The notes beneath the pieces were generated by a model. It was given only the letters and a program-made list of their open reading frames with translations, had not been told where the DNA came from and made no database searches. The translations under genes and the position numbers were made by a program. From positions 637,936 to 701,935 of the forward strand of contig NZ_HE978637.1 in assembly GCF_000312105.1 (NCBI RefSeq): a stretch of DNA of 64,000 nucleotides. Reading direction: 5' to 3'. Below are positions 1 to 9,245 of the stretch, one piece after another; positions within the stretch are counted from its first letter, which is position 1, and each line of letters opens with the position of its first letter. This DNA comes from Aeromicrobium massiliense JC14 (GTDB taxonomy: Bacteria; Actinomycetota; Actinomycetes; Propionibacteriales; Nocardioidaceae).

Positions 1-623
1 TAGCCCAGCGACGTGTCCTTGAGCGCGACGATGCACTGGCTGATGAGCGACGGGATCATGATCCGGATCGCCTGGGGCAGCTGGATGATCCGGGTGACCG
101 CGGTCTTGCGCAGGCCCAGCGCGTAGCCGGCCTCCACCTGTCCGCTCGGGACGGCGTTGATGCCGGCCCGGAAGATCTCCGCCAGCACCGAGCCGTTGTA
201 CAGCACGAGGCCGGCGACCAGGGGCCAGATCGTGTAGAGCGGGTAGCCGGCCAGCGCCCAGATGAAGATGATCAGCAGCAGGAGCGGGACGGCACGGAAG
301 AACTCGACGAACAGCCACGCCGGCCAGCGGACGATCCGGTGGTCGGACAGCTTGGCGACACCGAGGATCACGCCGAGCACGACGGCACCGGCGATGGCGA
401 GTGCTGCCGAGATCACGGTCCACATCAGGCCCTCGAGGAGGACGTTGATGTAGACCGGGGTGACGAACGGCTCCCAGTTCTGGGCCGTGAAGAGGTCCTC
501 GGTGTAGAGCTTCCAGATCGCGAGCCCGAACAGGACCACGAGGGCCACGACCGTCAGGCCGCCGATGACGCGGTGGCGTCGGCGAGCCTTCGGGCCCGGG
601 ACGTCGAACAGGACGCTGGTCAT
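1..623 (-). CDS. gluD: Amino-acid (glutamate-type) ABC transporter permease, 3' end beyond window
   Basis: Inner-membrane permease of a polar amino-acid importer of the HisM/GluD type. The reading frame starts with MTSVLFDVPG at 623 and stays open to the window edge, so the C-terminus is missing. Several hydrophobic stretches are visible (for example VIGGLTVVALVVLFGLAIW), and the conserved cytoplasmic EAA-like loop reads EAGYALGLRKTAVTRIIQLP. The start codon overlaps the stop of the upstream permease gene by four bases (ATGA), so the two are translationally coupled. Together with the binding protein and ATPase upstream it makes a gluABCD-type operon. The family is secure; glutamate as substrate is inferred from operon organisation, not shown. 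Confidence 0.9.
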   Translation of the reverse strand, partial: MTSVLFDVPGPKARRRHRVIGGLTVVALVVLFGLAIWKLYTEDLFTAQNWEPFVTPVYINVLLEGLMWTVISAALAIAGAVVLGVILGVAKLSDHRIVRWPAWLFVEFFRAVPLLLLIIFIWALAGYPLYTIWPLVAGLVLYNGSVLAEIFRAGINAVPSGQVEAGYALGLRKTAVTRIIQLPQAIRIMIPSLISQCIVALKDTSLG

Positions 624-1270
624 CGAGACACCACCTTCCAGCGACGCTCGATCAGGTAGGCGACCAACGAGATGACCTCCACGATGACGACGTAGCCGAG
701 GCCGATGCCGAAGAAGATCCACCACCTGTCAGTGGCGTGGTCGTTCAGCAGGCCCCTCATCCGGAAGGTGGCCTCAGCGATGCCGAAGGCCCCCGCGAGG
801 GAGGTGTTCTTCACCAGGGCGATGAGCACGCTGGCGACCGGCGGGACGATCAGGCGTCCGGCCTGGGGCAGCACGACCTGGGTCATGGTCATGCCGAACG
901 GCATGCCGATGGCTCGAGCTGCCTCGGCCTGGCCGACCGGGACGCCGTTGATGCCCGAGCGCAGGGCCTCGGCGATGAACGTCGAGGTGTAGATGCCCAT
1001 CGCGATGGTGATGAGCGGGAAGAACCCGGGGTTGATGCCGATGTCCGGCATGCCGTAGTACGCGATGATGATGAGGATCAGCAGCGGCGTGTTCCGGAAC
1101 AGGGTGACGTAGACCGTTCCGAACCCACGCAGGATGCCGACCGGGCTGACGCGGGCGATCGCCACGAGCACGCCGATCACGAGCGCGTAGGCGCCCGAGA
1201 CCACCGTGAGCTGCAACGTCTTCCAGAATCCGTCGAGGATCAGGCTGGCGTTGTCTACCAGGACGTCCAT
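620..1270 (-). CDS. gluC: Amino-acid (glutamate-type) ABC transporter permease
   Basis: A 216-residue integral membrane permease, the usual size for HisQ/HisM-family subunits. The protein has about five hydrophobic segments, beginning near residue 18 (LQLTVVSGAYALVIGVLVAI). The ATPase-contacting loop is EAARAIGMPFGMTMTQVVLP, around residue 135. It would pair with the second permease, whose gene overlaps its stop by four bases, to form the heterodimeric channel. The gene for the solute-binding protein lies 53 bases upstream. Assignment rests on the family motif and the complete permease-permease-binding protein-ATPase set; substrate specificity is inferred. Confidence 0.93.
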   Translation of the reverse strand: MDVLVDNASLILDGFWKTLQLTVVSGAYALVIGVLVAIARVSPVGILRGFGTVYVTLFRNTPLLILIIIAYYGMPDIGINPGFFPLITIAMGIYTSTFIAEALRSGINGVPVGQAEAARAIGMPFGMTMTQVVLPQAGRLIVPPVASVLIALVKNTSLAGAFGIAEATFRMRGLLNDHATDRWWIFFGIGLGYVVIVEVISLVAYLIERRWKVVSR

Positions 1271-1323
1271 CTCATCCTTTCCATGGCGATCAGGCCCGCG
1301 TCAGCGGGTCGTGCGGAGCGTGC

Positions 1324-2208
1324 TCAGGCGCAGGCGTCGAGCTTCGGCGCCTCGGGCACCTCGTTGCCGGACTTGCCCAGGGTCGCGTCGAACGCGTCCT
1401 CCCAGGAGCCGTCCTCGAACGCCTTCGTCAGGGAGTCGTTGATGAAGGTGCACAGCTCGGGGGAGTCCTTGCTGTAGCCGATGCCGTAGCGCTCCTCGGA
1501 GAAGGGCTCGCCGACGACCTTGAGCGCGTCCGGGTCCTGGGCGGCGTAGCCGAGCAGGATCGAGCCGTCGGTCGTGACCGCGTCGACCGAACCGTTCTTG
1601 AGCTGCTCGACGCACTCGGAGTACGTGTCGAAGCCGGCCGGGGTGACGTCGTACTTCTCCTCGATCGTCTTGATCGGGGTGGAGCCGGTGACCGAGCAGA
1701 CCTTCTGGCCCTTGAGGTCCTCGGGGCCCTTGATGTCGCTGTCGGCGGCGACGAGCAGCTGCTGGCCGGTGAGGTAGTACGGGCCGGCCTGGCCGACGAC
1801 CTGACGACGCTCGTCGGTGATCGAGTAGGACGCCAGCACGAAGTCGACGGTGCCGTTCTGCAGGAAGGGCTCACGGTTGTCCGAGATGGTCTCGACCCAC
1901 TCGATGTCCTTGGGCTCGAGGCCGAGCTGGCCGGCGAGGATCTTGCCCATCTCGGGGTCGAAGCCGGTCGGCTCGTCCGAGCCGGCGGCCTTGAAGCCGA
2001 TGCCGGGCTGGTCGAACTTGACGCCGATCTTGACCTTGCCGGCCTCGGCGATCTCGGCCATGCGGGTGCCCGCGTCGAACTCGGGGCTGTCGACGACCTC
2101 GTAGTCGTTGTCGGCGGCCTCGGTCGTGTCGTCGCCGGCGTCGCCACAGGCGGCGAGCGTCAGCAGGGCAGCGGCGCCGAGCGCCGCGAAGCGGGTGCTG
2201 ATCTTCAT
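1324..2208 (-). CDS. gluB: Glutamate-type amino-acid ABC transporter substrate-binding lipoprotein
   Basis: A 294-residue extracytoplasmic solute-binding protein (SBP_bac_3 family). The N-terminus MKISTRFAALGAAALLTLAA is followed by CGD, a lipobox, so the mature protein should be lipid-anchored. Typical family segments follow: GKVKIGVKFDQPGIGFK, EPTGFDPEMGKILA, and VDFVLASYSITDERR. I place the start at 2208 rather than further upstream because the signal peptide begins there; a longer open frame exists but is Arg-rich noise. It lies between the ATPase gene (26-base gap) and the two permeases and is the specificity subunit of the importer. Glutamate is the likely ligand by operon analogy. Confidence 0.93.
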   Translation of the reverse strand: MKISTRFAALGAAALLTLAACGDAGDDTTEAADNDYEVVDSPEFDAGTRMAEIAEAGKVKIGVKFDQPGIGFKAAGSDEPTGFDPEMGKILAGQLGLEPKDIEWVETISDNREPFLQNGTVDFVLASYSITDERRQVVGQAGPYYLTGQQLLVAADSDIKGPEDLKGQKVCSVTGSTPIKTIEEKYDVTPAGFDTYSECVEQLKNGSVDAVTTDGSILLGYAAQDPDALKVVGEPFSEERYGIGYSKDSPELCTFINDSLTKAFEDGSWEDAFDATLGKSGNEVPEAPKLDACA

Positions 2209-2234
2209 TGTTCCCCCAGGGGTTGAGTGGGTGG

Positions 2235-2978
2235 TCAGTGCTTGAGGATCTTGCCCAGGAAGTCCCGGGCGCGCTCCGACTGCGGGTGGTCGAAGAATTC
2301 CTGCGGCGTGTTCTGCTCGACGATGCGTCCGTCGGCCATGAACACGACGCGGTCGGCGGCGGTGCGGGCGAAGCCCATCTCGTGGGTGACCACGATCATC
2401 GTCATGCCGTCGCGGGCCAGCGCGGTCATCGTGTCGAGGACCTCGCTGATCATCTCGGGATCGAGGGCCGAGGTGGGCTCGTCGAAGAGCATCACCTTCG
2501 GCTGCATCGCCAGGGCGCGGGCGATGGCGACGCGCTGCTGCTGGCCGCCGGACAGCTGCGCGGGCAGCTTCTGGGCCTGCGAGTCGACGCCGACGCGCTT
2601 GAGTAGCTCCATCGCGCGGGCCTCGGCGTCGGCCTTCTTCTCGCCGCGGACCTTGATCGGGCCCAGCGTGACGTTCTCGAGGATCGTCTTGTGCGCGAAG
2701 AGGTTGAACGACTGGAAGACCATGCCGACGTCCGCGCGCAGCTGGGCGAGGGGCTTGCCCTCGGCCGGCAGCGGCTGGCCGTCGAGCGTGATCGTGCCCT
2801 CGTCGATCGTCTCGAGCCGGTTGATCGTGCGGCACAGGGTCGACTTGCCCGACCCGGAGGGGCCGATCACGACGACGACCTCGCCCTGGGCGACCTCAAG
2901 GTCGATGTCCTGGAGCACATGCAGGGAGCCGAAGTGCTTCTGGACGCCCTGCATGGCGACCATCGGGGTGGAAACCAT
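2235..2978 (-). CDS. gluA: Glutamate-type amino-acid ABC transporter ATP-binding protein
   Basis: A 247-residue ABC ATPase energising amino-acid import. The Walker A motif is GPSGSGKS, the signature [15 protein letters not shown], and Walker [13 protein letters not shown], followed by the H-loop VVTHEMGFA. All catalytic elements are present. The chosen start gives [17 protein letters not shown]; a start five codons inside (MVAMQG) is also possible, and an upstream extension to 3062 is unlikely. It is the first gene of the gluABCD-type operon, reading leftward. Confidence 0.94.
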   Translation of the reverse strand: MVSTPMVAMQGVQKHFGSLHVLQDIDLEVAQGEVVVVIGPSGSGKSTLCRTINRLETIDEGTITLDGQPLPAEGKPLAQLRADVGMVFQSFNLFAHKTILENVTLGPIKVRGEKKADAEARAMELLKRVGVDSQAQKLPAQLSGGQQQRVAIARALAMQPKVMLFDEPTSALDPEMISEVLDTMTALARDGMTMIVVTHEMGFARTAADRVVFMADGRIVEQNTPQEFFDHPQSERARDFLGKILKH

Positions 2979-3049
2979 GGCGCACAACCTATCGGTCCCA
3001 CTGGTCGAGACGACAACCGGAACCGCGATCGTCACCAAGACGCAACGAA

Positions 3050-3076
3050 GCCGGCCGGACACGAGGTCCGACCGGC
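3050..3076 (-). terminator. Stem-loop terminator after the LVIVD gene
   Basis: An 11-bp inverted repeat with one mismatch (gccggccggac / gtccgaccggc) and a 5-base loop lies 20 bases beyond the stop of the leftward LVIVD-repeat gene and before the glu operon start. There is no long T-tract, as is common in high-GC actinobacteria. Confidence 0.55.
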
Positions 3077-3095
3077 TCCGTGCCGAGCGTCGCCG

Positions 3096-4655
3096 CTACT
3101 CGCGGTAGCGCGGCTGGCTCTGCGGGTTCAGCTCGTCGAACTTCACCCGCTCCGCCCCGCGGATCCGGCGGTCGTCGACCTTGAACACGTCGAAGCCACG
3201 CTGGATCTCGTTGGAGTAGATGTAGCCGTTGTAGTAGTACGTCGACCACGGGCCGGCCGTGACCAGCTCGTTCGCGTCGTAGGGACCGCGGTCGTGCCAG
3301 GCGATCTCCTTCGGGTTGGCCGAGTCGGTGAAGTCGAACATCGACCAGCCGCCCTGGTACCAGGCCTGGACCATGATGTCCTTGCCCTTCACCGGGACCA
3401 GCGAGCCGTTGTGGGCGACGCAGTTCTCGGTGTTGGCCTGGGTGCGCGGGATCTTGTAGTAGCTCTTGAACTCAAGCTTCCCGCGGCGGGTGATGTCGTA
3501 GATGCCGTTGGCGCCCTTCTCCGGGCCGACCGTCGGGTTGCAGGTCGGCGCGCCGCCGCCACCGAGCTCGTCGGTGAAGACGACCTTGGTCGCGTCGTTG
3601 TTGAACGTCGCCGAGTGCCAGAACGCGAAGTTGTCGTCGCGCACGTCCTCGGTGACGACCGGCTTCTCGCGGTCGGAGATGTCGAGCAGGATGCCGTCAC
3701 CCATGCAGGCGCCGGCCATGATGTCCTTGCTCGGGTAGGCCGTGAGGTCGTGGCAGCCCGACGTCGCGCGGGTGTAGCCGTTGCCCGGGTTGCCGCCGTC
3801 GGGGAAGAGCACCGGGACGTTCACCAGCGAGGCCTTCTCCGGCTTCTCGGTCGGGATCTTCACGACGCCGATCGAGTCCAGCGGAGGCTGGCAGTCCGGG
3901 TAGGTGGCGCTGGGCGAGTACGAGGACACGTAGACGTAGAGGTCCTCGCCCCGGTGTCCCTTGCCGCCCTTCTTGTCGTGGCCCCAGCCGCCCTTGCGGG
4001 CCTTGGGCGCCAGCGTGTGGGTGTGCGAGCCGCACGGCGTCTCGACCGCCGACACGTACTCCGGCACGCGCGGGTTGGAGATGTCGAAGACCTTGATGCC
4101 CTCCCACGAGTCCTTGATCGTGGCCGACTGCGCGGTGCTCTCGCACGAGTCGTCCGAGCGAGACGAGTCGGTGCTCAGCACCAGCAGGTCGCCGTAGACC
4201 GAGACGTCGTTCTGCGAGCCGGGGCAGACGACCTGCGACAGCACCTTCGGCTTGGCCGGGTTCTTGAGGTCGTAGACGGTGAAGCCGTTGTAGTTGCCCG
4301 CGTAGGCGTACCGGCCGCTGAACGCCAGGTCGCTGTTGAGCGCGTCCACGGTGGCGAACGAGCCCTGCTTGGGGATCGTCTTGAGCCGGCGGACGTTGCT
4401 GCTGGACTGCTCGTCCGCCTCGGCGTCGAGCTTCGTGCCGCGGTCGTTCATGCGGGCGATGTCGTTGCCGGGGACGCAGTTGCCGGCGCGCCGGTCGGCG
4501 TCCGACAGGGCCGGGAAGTCCTTGCAGGGATCCTCGGTCGTGCTGGTGTCGTCGGCCGCCGCGCCGATCGGTGCGAGCAGCGCCGTGGTGAGGGCGCCGG
4601 CTGCGGCCAGGGTGAGAAGAGCCGTTCCTGAGGCTCTGGAGCGCGAGATACGCAT
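3096..4655 (-). CDS. Secreted LVIVD-repeat-containing protein
   Basis: A 519-residue exported protein. The N-terminus MRISRSRASGTALLTLAAAG is a signal peptide, with cleavage likely after a run ending PIGAAA. The body contains LVIVD-type beta-propeller repeats, for example residues reading AYAGNYNGFTVYDLKNPAKP and IKVFDISNPRVPEYVSAVET. Cysteines are scattered through the extracellular part. LVIVD proteins are predicted cell-surface propellers of unknown function. The gene is divergent from a DUF305 lipoprotein gene across a 120-base gap with a palindrome, a pairing that suggests co-regulation. The start at 4655 is set by the signal peptide and an adjacent purine-rich ribosome site. The role is unknown. 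Confidence 0.85.
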   Translation of the reverse strand: MRISRSRASGTALLTLAAAGALTTALLAPIGAAADDTSTTEDPCKDFPALSDADRRAGNCVPGNDIARMNDRGTKLDAEADEQSSSNVRRLKTIPKQGSFATVDALNSDLAFSGRYAYAGNYNGFTVYDLKNPAKPKVLSQVVCPGSQNDVSVYGDLLVLSTDSSRSDDSCESTAQSATIKDSWEGIKVFDISNPRVPEYVSAVETPCGSHTHTLAPKARKGGWGHDKKGGKGHRGEDLYVYVSSYSPSATYPDCQPPLDSIGVVKIPTEKPEKASLVNVPVLFPDGGNPGNGYTRATSGCHDLTAYPSKDIMAGACMGDGILLDISDREKPVVTEDVRDDNFAFWHSATFNNDATKVVFTDELGGGGAPTCNPTVGPEKGANGIYDITRRGKLEFKSYYKIPRTQANTENCVAHNGSLVPVKGKDIMVQAWYQGGWSMFDFTDSANPKEIAWHDRGPYDANELVTAGPWSTYYYNGYIYSNEIQRGFDVFKVDDRRIRGAERVKFDELNPQSQPRYRE

Positions 4656-4719
4656 GTGTGGTTCCTTCCCCCGAAGTGTTCGTATCGTCGTCTCGCGGAA
4701 CGGGCAGGCACAAGACCCT

Positions 4720-4739
4720 GGTGCAAAAAGTTTTGCGCC
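4720..4739. promoter_or_regulatory. Palindrome in divergent promoter region (candidate operator)
   Basis: A 9-2-9 inverted repeat with one mismatch (ggtgcaaaa / ttttgcgcc) is centred between the divergent LVIVD and DUF305 genes. It is A/T-rich in its core, unlike the surroundings. It could be a shared operator; the cognate regulator is not identifiable here. Confidence 0.4.
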
Positions 4740-4775
4740 GTTAACCTCGGCGGGACGAAGCCGTCGGCCGGGGGG

Positions 4776-5465
4776 ATGACGATGACGAGCAGGATCGGGG
4801 CCGCGCTGTGCGCGGTCGTGCTGCTGGGGACCGCTGCGTGCAGCGGCGACGACGACCGTCCGACGGTGGACGGCACGATCGTCCAGCCGGGCAAGCCGGG
4901 GGAGGACTCGCGGACGCTGGACGAGGCGCCCGAGGTCGAGCCCGCGGACGCCAACGACGCCGACATCGCCTTCGCCCAGATGATGGTGCCGCACCACGCC
5001 CAGGCGCTGGAGATGGCCGCGTTCGCGCCCCGCGCGGGAGGTGGCGAGGGCGTCCGGACGTTCGCCGAGCGCATCGCGGCGGCGCAGAAGCCCGAGATCG
5101 TGCTCATGTCGAGCTGGCTCACCAAGCGCGGTCAGGACGCCCCGACCGCCGAGCAGATCGACAAGGGCGAGCTCGGCCCGCTGTCGATGGACGCCCACGA
5201 CCACCACGGCTCGCACGCGTCGATGGACGACATGCCCGGCATGGCGTCCGAGGCGGACCTCGAGCGGTTGTCGCAGGCGAAGGGCGAGGCGTTCGACAAG
5301 CTCTTCCTGGAGCTGATGATCATGCACCACCAGGGCGCCATGGAGATGGTCGACGAGGTGCTCGCCGAGGGCAGCGACCAGGAGCTCAACGAGCTCGCCG
5401 CCGGCATCGGCGCCGACCAGTCGGCCGAGACCGACCGCATGCGCCAGATGCTGGAGGCGATGTAG
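4776..5465 (+). CDS. DUF305 family lipoprotein
   Basis: A 229-residue protein with an N-terminal lipobox: [20 protein letters not shown] followed by ACSGDDD. The DUF305 domain (ferritin-like four-helix fold) shows its paired-histidine motifs: [19 protein letters not shown] around residue 70 and [15 protein letters not shown] around residue 185. A His/Asp/Met-rich linker ([18 protein letters not shown]) sits between them. Family members are often linked to copper handling, and the His/Met-rich linker is compatible with metal binding, but this is inferred. The start follows a GGGGG tract; ATG codons at 4776 and 4782 are both possible. Confidence 0.88.
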   Translation: MTMTSRIGAALCAVVLLGTAACSGDDDRPTVDGTIVQPGKPGEDSRTLDEAPEVEPADANDADIAFAQMMVPHHAQALEMAAFAPRAGGGEGVRTFAERIAAAQKPEIVLMSSWLTKRGQDAPTAEQIDKGELGPLSMDAHDHHGSHASMDDMPGMASEADLERLSQAKGEAFDKLFLELMIMHHQGAMEMVDEVLAEGSDQELNELAAGIGADQSAETDRMRQMLEAM

Positions 5466-5524
5466 TCAGGCGCCCGACCGCGGATGCGGGGGACGCCGGA
5501 TCGCGGACGTACGATGGTGCGGCC

Positions 5525-6997
5525 ATGACGAAGACGTATGAGGTGCGCACCTACGGGTGCCAGATGAACGTGCACGACTCCGAGCGGCTCTCGGGCCTGC
5601 TGGAGACCGCCGGCTACGCGAAGGCCGCCGGCGACGCCGTGCCGGACCTCGTCGTGTTCAACACCTGCGCGGTGCGCGAGAACGCCGACAACAAGCTGTA
5701 CGGCAACCTCGGCCACCTCGCGTCGGTCAAGGCCAAGAACCCGACCATGCAGATCGCGGTCGGCGGCTGCCTGGCGCAGAAGGACCGCGCCACGATCACC
5801 GAGCGCGCGCCCTACGTCGACGTCGTGTTCGGCACCCACAACATCGGCTCGCTGCCGGTGCTGCTGGACCGCGCCGCGATCGAGCGCGAGAGCCAGGTCG
5901 AGATCCTCGAGGCGCTCGAGGTCTTCCCGTCCACGCTGCCGACCAAGCGCGACTCGGTCTACTCCGCGTGGGTCTCGATCAGCGTCGGCTGCAACAACAC
6001 CTGCACGTTCTGCATCGTCCCGGCGCTGCGCGGCAAGGAGAAGGACCGCCGCCCCGGCGACATCCTGGCCGAGGTGCAGGCGCTCGTGGACGACGGCGTC
6101 GTCGAGGTGACGCTGCTGGGCCAGAACGTCAACGCGTACGGCGTCGAGTTCGGCGACCGGCAGGCGTTCGCGAAGCTGCTGCGCGCGTGCGGCGACATCG
6201 AGGGCCTGGAGCGCGTCCGCTTCACCAGCCCGCACCCCAAGGACTTCACCGACGACGTCATCGCCGCCATGGCCGAGACGCCCAACGTCATGCCGCAGCT
6301 GCACATGCCGCTGCAGTCGGGCTCGGACCGCGTGCTCAAGGCGATGCGTCGCTCGTACCGCAAGGAGAAGTTCCTCGGCATCCTCGACCGGGTGCGCGAG
6401 GCGATGCCGCACGCGGCCATCACCACCGACATCATCGTCGGCTTCCCCGGCGAGACCGAGGAGGACTTCCTCGAGACGATGGACGTCGTGCGCCGCGCCC
6501 GGTTCAGCAGCGCGTTCACGTTCCAGTACTCCCAGCGCCCCGGCACGCCCGCCGCGACGATGGACGACCAGCTGCCCAAGGCGGTCGTCCAGGAGCGCTA
6601 CGACCGGCTCATCGCCCTGGTCAACGAGGTCGCCTACGAGGAGAACAAGCGGCTCGAGGGCACGACGGTCGAGCTGCTCGTCGCCGACACCAGCGGCAAG
6701 AAGGACGGCGCCACGTCGCGGCTCACCGGGCGCGCCCGCGACAACCGGCTCGTCCACTTCGTCACCGGCGGCGCCGAGGTGCGTCCGGGCGACATGGTCG
6801 AGGTGACGATCACCAAGGGGGCGCCGCACCACCTGGTCAGCGACGTCCCGCCGGCCTCGATCCGTCGCACGCGTGCCGGCGACGCCTGGGAGGCCCGTCA
6901 GGGACGTACCGAGGTGCGCTCGGTCGGCCTGGGCATGCCGAGCATCGGGGCGCCCGCGCCGCTGCCGGCCGCCGACGTCCCCGCCTGCGCGCTCTGA
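5525..6997 (+). CDS. miaB: tRNA-2-methylthio-N6-dimethylallyladenosine synthase MiaB
   Basis: A radical-SAM methylthiotransferase that adds the 2-methylthio group to i6A37 in tRNAs, downstream of MiaA. The 490-residue protein has the three-part layout. The N-terminal UPF0004 domain holds auxiliary-cluster cysteines ([36 protein letters not shown]). The radical SAM core has [13 protein letters not shown]-terminal TRAM domain (about residues 375-440) follows. ATG at 5525 gives [15 protein letters not shown], the expected compact start. A hairpin follows the stop. miaA is about 6 kb downstream, consistent with the actinobacterial miaB-to-miaA block. Confidence 0.97.
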   Translation: MTKTYEVRTYGCQMNVHDSERLSGLLETAGYAKAAGDAVPDLVVFNTCAVRENADNKLYGNLGHLASVKAKNPTMQIAVGGCLAQKDRATITERAPYVDVVFGTHNIGSLPVLLDRAAIERESQVEILEALEVFPSTLPTKRDSVYSAWVSISVGCNNTCTFCIVPALRGKEKDRRPGDILAEVQALVDDGVVEVTLLGQNVNAYGVEFGDRQAFAKLLRACGDIEGLERVRFTSPHPKDFTDDVIAAMAETPNVMPQLHMPLQSGSDRVLKAMRRSYRKEKFLGILDRVREAMPHAAITTDIIVGFPGETEEDFLETMDVVRRARFSSAFTFQYSQRPGTPAATMDDQLPKAVVQERYDRLIALVNEVAYEENKRLEGTTVELLVADTSGKKDGATSRLTGRARDNRLVHFVTGGAEVRPGDMVEVTITKGAPHHLVSDVPPASIRRTRAGDAWEARQGRTEVRSVGLGMPSIGAPAPLPAADVPACAL

Positions 6998-7002
6998 CGC
7001 GT

Positions 7003-7022
7003 CGCGGCGCGATTGCGCCGCG
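7003..7022 (+). terminator. Stem-loop after miaB
   Basis: A perfect 8-bp GC stem (cgcggcgc / gcgccgcg) with a gatt loop starts five bases after the miaB stop. It is plausible as a short intrinsic terminator, although there is no T-tract. Confidence 0.5.
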
Positions 7023-7039
7023 GTCGTCCGGGTACCGGG

Positions 7040-7059
7040 AGTGAGTCACCTGACTCGCT
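7040..7059. promoter_or_regulatory. Inverted repeat upstream of the TPP enzyme gene
   Basis: A 9-2-9 inverted repeat with one mismatch (agtgagtca / tgactcgct) ends 12 bases before the ATG at 7072, overlapping the approach to the ribosome site (ggaggt). It may be an operator or an RNA hairpin modulating translation; nothing here decides between them. Confidence 0.3.
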
Positions 7060-7071
7060 TCCGGAGGTCCC

Positions 7072-8865
7072 ATGAGCAGCACCCAGCAGGACGCACCCCG
7101 CCTCGTCGCCGACCTGGTCGTGGAACGACTCCTGGCCTGGGACGTCCACCGGGTCTTTGGCTACTCCGGTGACGGCATCAACGGGCTCATGGGCGCGCTG
7201 CGCCGGGCCGGGGGAGACCCCGCGTTCGTGCAGGCGCGGCACGAGGAGAACGCCGCGCTCATGGCGGTGGGGCACGCGAAGTACACCGATGGCGTCGGCG
7301 TGGTGGTCAGCACCCAGGGGCCGGGGGCCGTCCACCTGCTCAACGGGCTGTACGACGCCAAGCTCGACCACCAGCCGGTCGTCGCGATCGTCGGGCAGCA
7401 GCCGACCACCGCCCTGGGCTCGGAGTACCAACAGGAGATTGACCTGACCGCGCTGTTCAAGGACGTCGCGGCCCAGTACGTGCAGGCCGTGCTGGCGCCG
7501 GAGCAGGCGGCGATGGTCGTCGACCGGGCGTTTCGCACTGCTTTGGCAACCCGGTCGCCCTGCGTCGTCGTCCTGCCGCACGACGTCCAGGTCGCCGAGG
7601 CGCCGGAGCAGCCGCCGCACGAGCACGGCGTCGTGCCGACGGTGCCGCAGTGGCGTCCGCCGCGGGTGCTCCCGGCCGCGGACGACCTCGCCGAGGCCGC
7701 CGCGGTGCTGAACGCGGGCGAGCGGGTCGCGCTGCTCGTCGGCCAGGGCGCGCGGGACGCCGGCGAGCAGGTGCGCGCGGTCGCCGAGCGGCTCGGCGCC
7801 GGCGTGACCACGAGCCTGCTGGGCAAGCCGTGGTGGGACGAGACACTGCCGACCAGCTGCGGCGTGATGGGGCACCTGGGCACCACGGCGTCCGGCTGGC
7901 TGCTCGACGAGTGCGACACCCTGCTGATGATCGGCACCAACGACCCGTGGACCGAGTTCTACCCGGCGCCCGGACAGGCCCGCGCCGTCCAGGTCGACCT
8001 CGACGGGCGCCACCTCGGCAACCGCTACCCGATCGAGGTGGGACTGGTCGGCGACGCCGCCAGGACGCTCGACGCACTGCTCCCGCTGCTGGACGAGCGC
8101 ACCGACCACGCTTGGCGCGACCAGGTGGTGGAGCAGGTCGAGCGGTGGCACACGATCGCCGAGGAGCGAGCCCAGGGACCGGCTGATCCGCTGAGCCCCG
8201 AGCGGGTCGTGCGAGCGCTGTCGTCACGGCTCCCGGCGGACGCCCAGGTCAGCGTCGACGTCGGCTCGGTGACCTACTGGTACGCCCGGCACCTGACTCT
8301 GCCGCCGGGCGTGCAGGCGCACCTGTCGTCCACCCTCGCGTCCATGGGCTCGGGGCTGCCGTACGGGCTGGCGGCCAAGCTGCAGTGGCCCGGACGCCCG
8401 GTCGTCGCGCTCGTCGGCGACGGCGCCATGCAGATGAACGGTGTCGCCGAGCTGATCACCGTCGCCAGCCGCTGGCGCGACTGGGACGACCCGCGCTTCG
8501 TCGTGCTCGTCCTGCACAACGGCGACCTCGCCGAGGTGACCTGGGAGCAGCGAGAGACCGAGGGGGATCCCCGCTTCGACACGAGCCAGGCGCTGCCGCA
8601 CTTCCCGTACGCGGGCTACGCGGACCTGCTGGGCCTGCGTGGCATCCGGGTCGAGCGTCCCGAGGACGTCGACGCCGCCTGGGACGACGCCCTGGCCGCC
8701 GACCGTCCGGTGGTCATCGAGGCGGTGGTCGACCCGGACGTCCCGCTGCTGCCGCCCTTCCCGGCCGGCGAGCAGATGCTGGAGAGCTACCACCGGGCGC
8801 TCGACCTCGAGGGCGACGACCACGCCCGGGCGCTGCTCGACGGCCAGGCCGAGCAGGAACAATGA
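7072..8865 (+). CDS. Thiamine-pyrophosphate-requiring enzyme (pyruvate oxidase/acetolactate synthase-like)
   Basis: A 597-residue member of the TPP enzyme superfamily with the usual three domains. The N-terminal Pyr domain holds the activating glutamate in ARHEENAALMAVGHAKYT, the middle domain runs about residues 195-330, and the C-terminal PP domain has the metal/TPP motif GDGAMQMNGVAEL ending near HNGDLAE. Closest-looking families are PoxB-type pyruvate oxidases and acetolactate-synthase-like proteins; a large subunit without a linked small regulatory subunit argues against classical IlvB. A ggaggt ribosome site precedes the ATG. Its stop overlaps the next start (ATGA), linking it to a 120-residue unknown protein. 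The exact substrate is not determinable. Confidence 0.85.
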   Translation: MSSTQQDAPRLVADLVVERLLAWDVHRVFGYSGDGINGLMGALRRAGGDPAFVQARHEENAALMAVGHAKYTDGVGVVVSTQGPGAVHLLNGLYDAKLDHQPVVAIVGQQPTTALGSEYQQEIDLTALFKDVAAQYVQAVLAPEQAAMVVDRAFRTALATRSPCVVVLPHDVQVAEAPEQPPHEHGVVPTVPQWRPPRVLPAADDLAEAAAVLNAGERVALLVGQGARDAGEQVRAVAERLGAGVTTSLLGKPWWDETLPTSCGVMGHLGTTASGWLLDECDTLLMIGTNDPWTEFYPAPGQARAVQVDLDGRHLGNRYPIEVGLVGDAARTLDALLPLLDERTDHAWRDQVVEQVERWHTIAEERAQGPADPLSPERVVRALSSRLPADAQVSVDVGSVTYWYARHLTLPPGVQAHLSSTLASMGSGLPYGLAAKLQWPGRPVVALVGDGAMQMNGVAELITVASRWRDWDDPRFVVLVLHNGDLAEVTWEQRETEGDPRFDTSQALPHFPYAGYADLLGLRGIRVERPEDVDAAWDDALAADRPVVIEAVVDPDVPLLPPFPAGEQMLESYHRALDLEGDDHARALLDGQAEQEQ

Positions 8866-9224
8866 CCCTCGTGACCGACGAGGGATGGACCGGGGGAGCG
8901 CCCGGCTCGAGCGAGCGCGAGACCCAGCAGGTCGAGGGCACCGAGCTGCGCTTCATGTGGGACTACGGCGTCACCGTGCCGCTGTGGGACGCGACCGGCC
9001 TGCTGCCGGACGACCGGGAGTGGCTGGTTACCGCCCTCGGCCTGGACCGAAGCCTCGTCGACGAGCTGCAGGCGTGGGGCGAGGCGATGGAGCACCTGGA
9101 CGCGAACCCCCGGCTCGGCACGCCCAAGGCCTACCGCGACCTCGACCGGCAGGCCAAGAAGCTGGTCGTCCGGCTGCAGGACGAGCTGGCCGGACGCTTC
9201 ACCGTCACCTACGTGTCCTGGTAG
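8862..9224 (+). CDS. Conserved hypothetical protein, 120 aa
   Basis: I do not recognise this protein. It starts MTLVTDEGWTGGAPGSSERE at the ATGA overlap with the preceding TPP-enzyme gene, so it is translationally coupled to it. The body is acidic and looks soluble, with segments FMWDYGVTVPLWDATGLLPD and WGEAMEHLDANPRLGTPKAY. No signal peptide, membrane segment or metal-binding motif is visible. It ends YVSW. Coupling hints at a partner role, or at simple operon packing. Confidence 0.75.
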   Translation: MTLVTDEGWTGGAPGSSERETQQVEGTELRFMWDYGVTVPLWDATGLLPDDREWLVTALGLDRSLVDELQAWGEAMEHLDANPRLGTPKAYRDLDRQAKKLVVRLQDELAGRFTVTYVSW

Positions 9225-9245
9225 ACGTCCGGCAGGATGGCCCTC

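Noticed and set aside
2691..4631. Long rightward open frame antisense to gluA and the LVIVD gene
   Set aside because: It is Val/Ala/Arg/Asp-rich complement-frame translation, common opposite GC-rich genes, with no domain.
3096..5330. Very long leftward open frame extending the LVIVD gene into the DUF305 region
   Set aside because: The part above 4655 is antisense to the DUF305 gene and lacks family similarity; the signal peptide begins at 4655.
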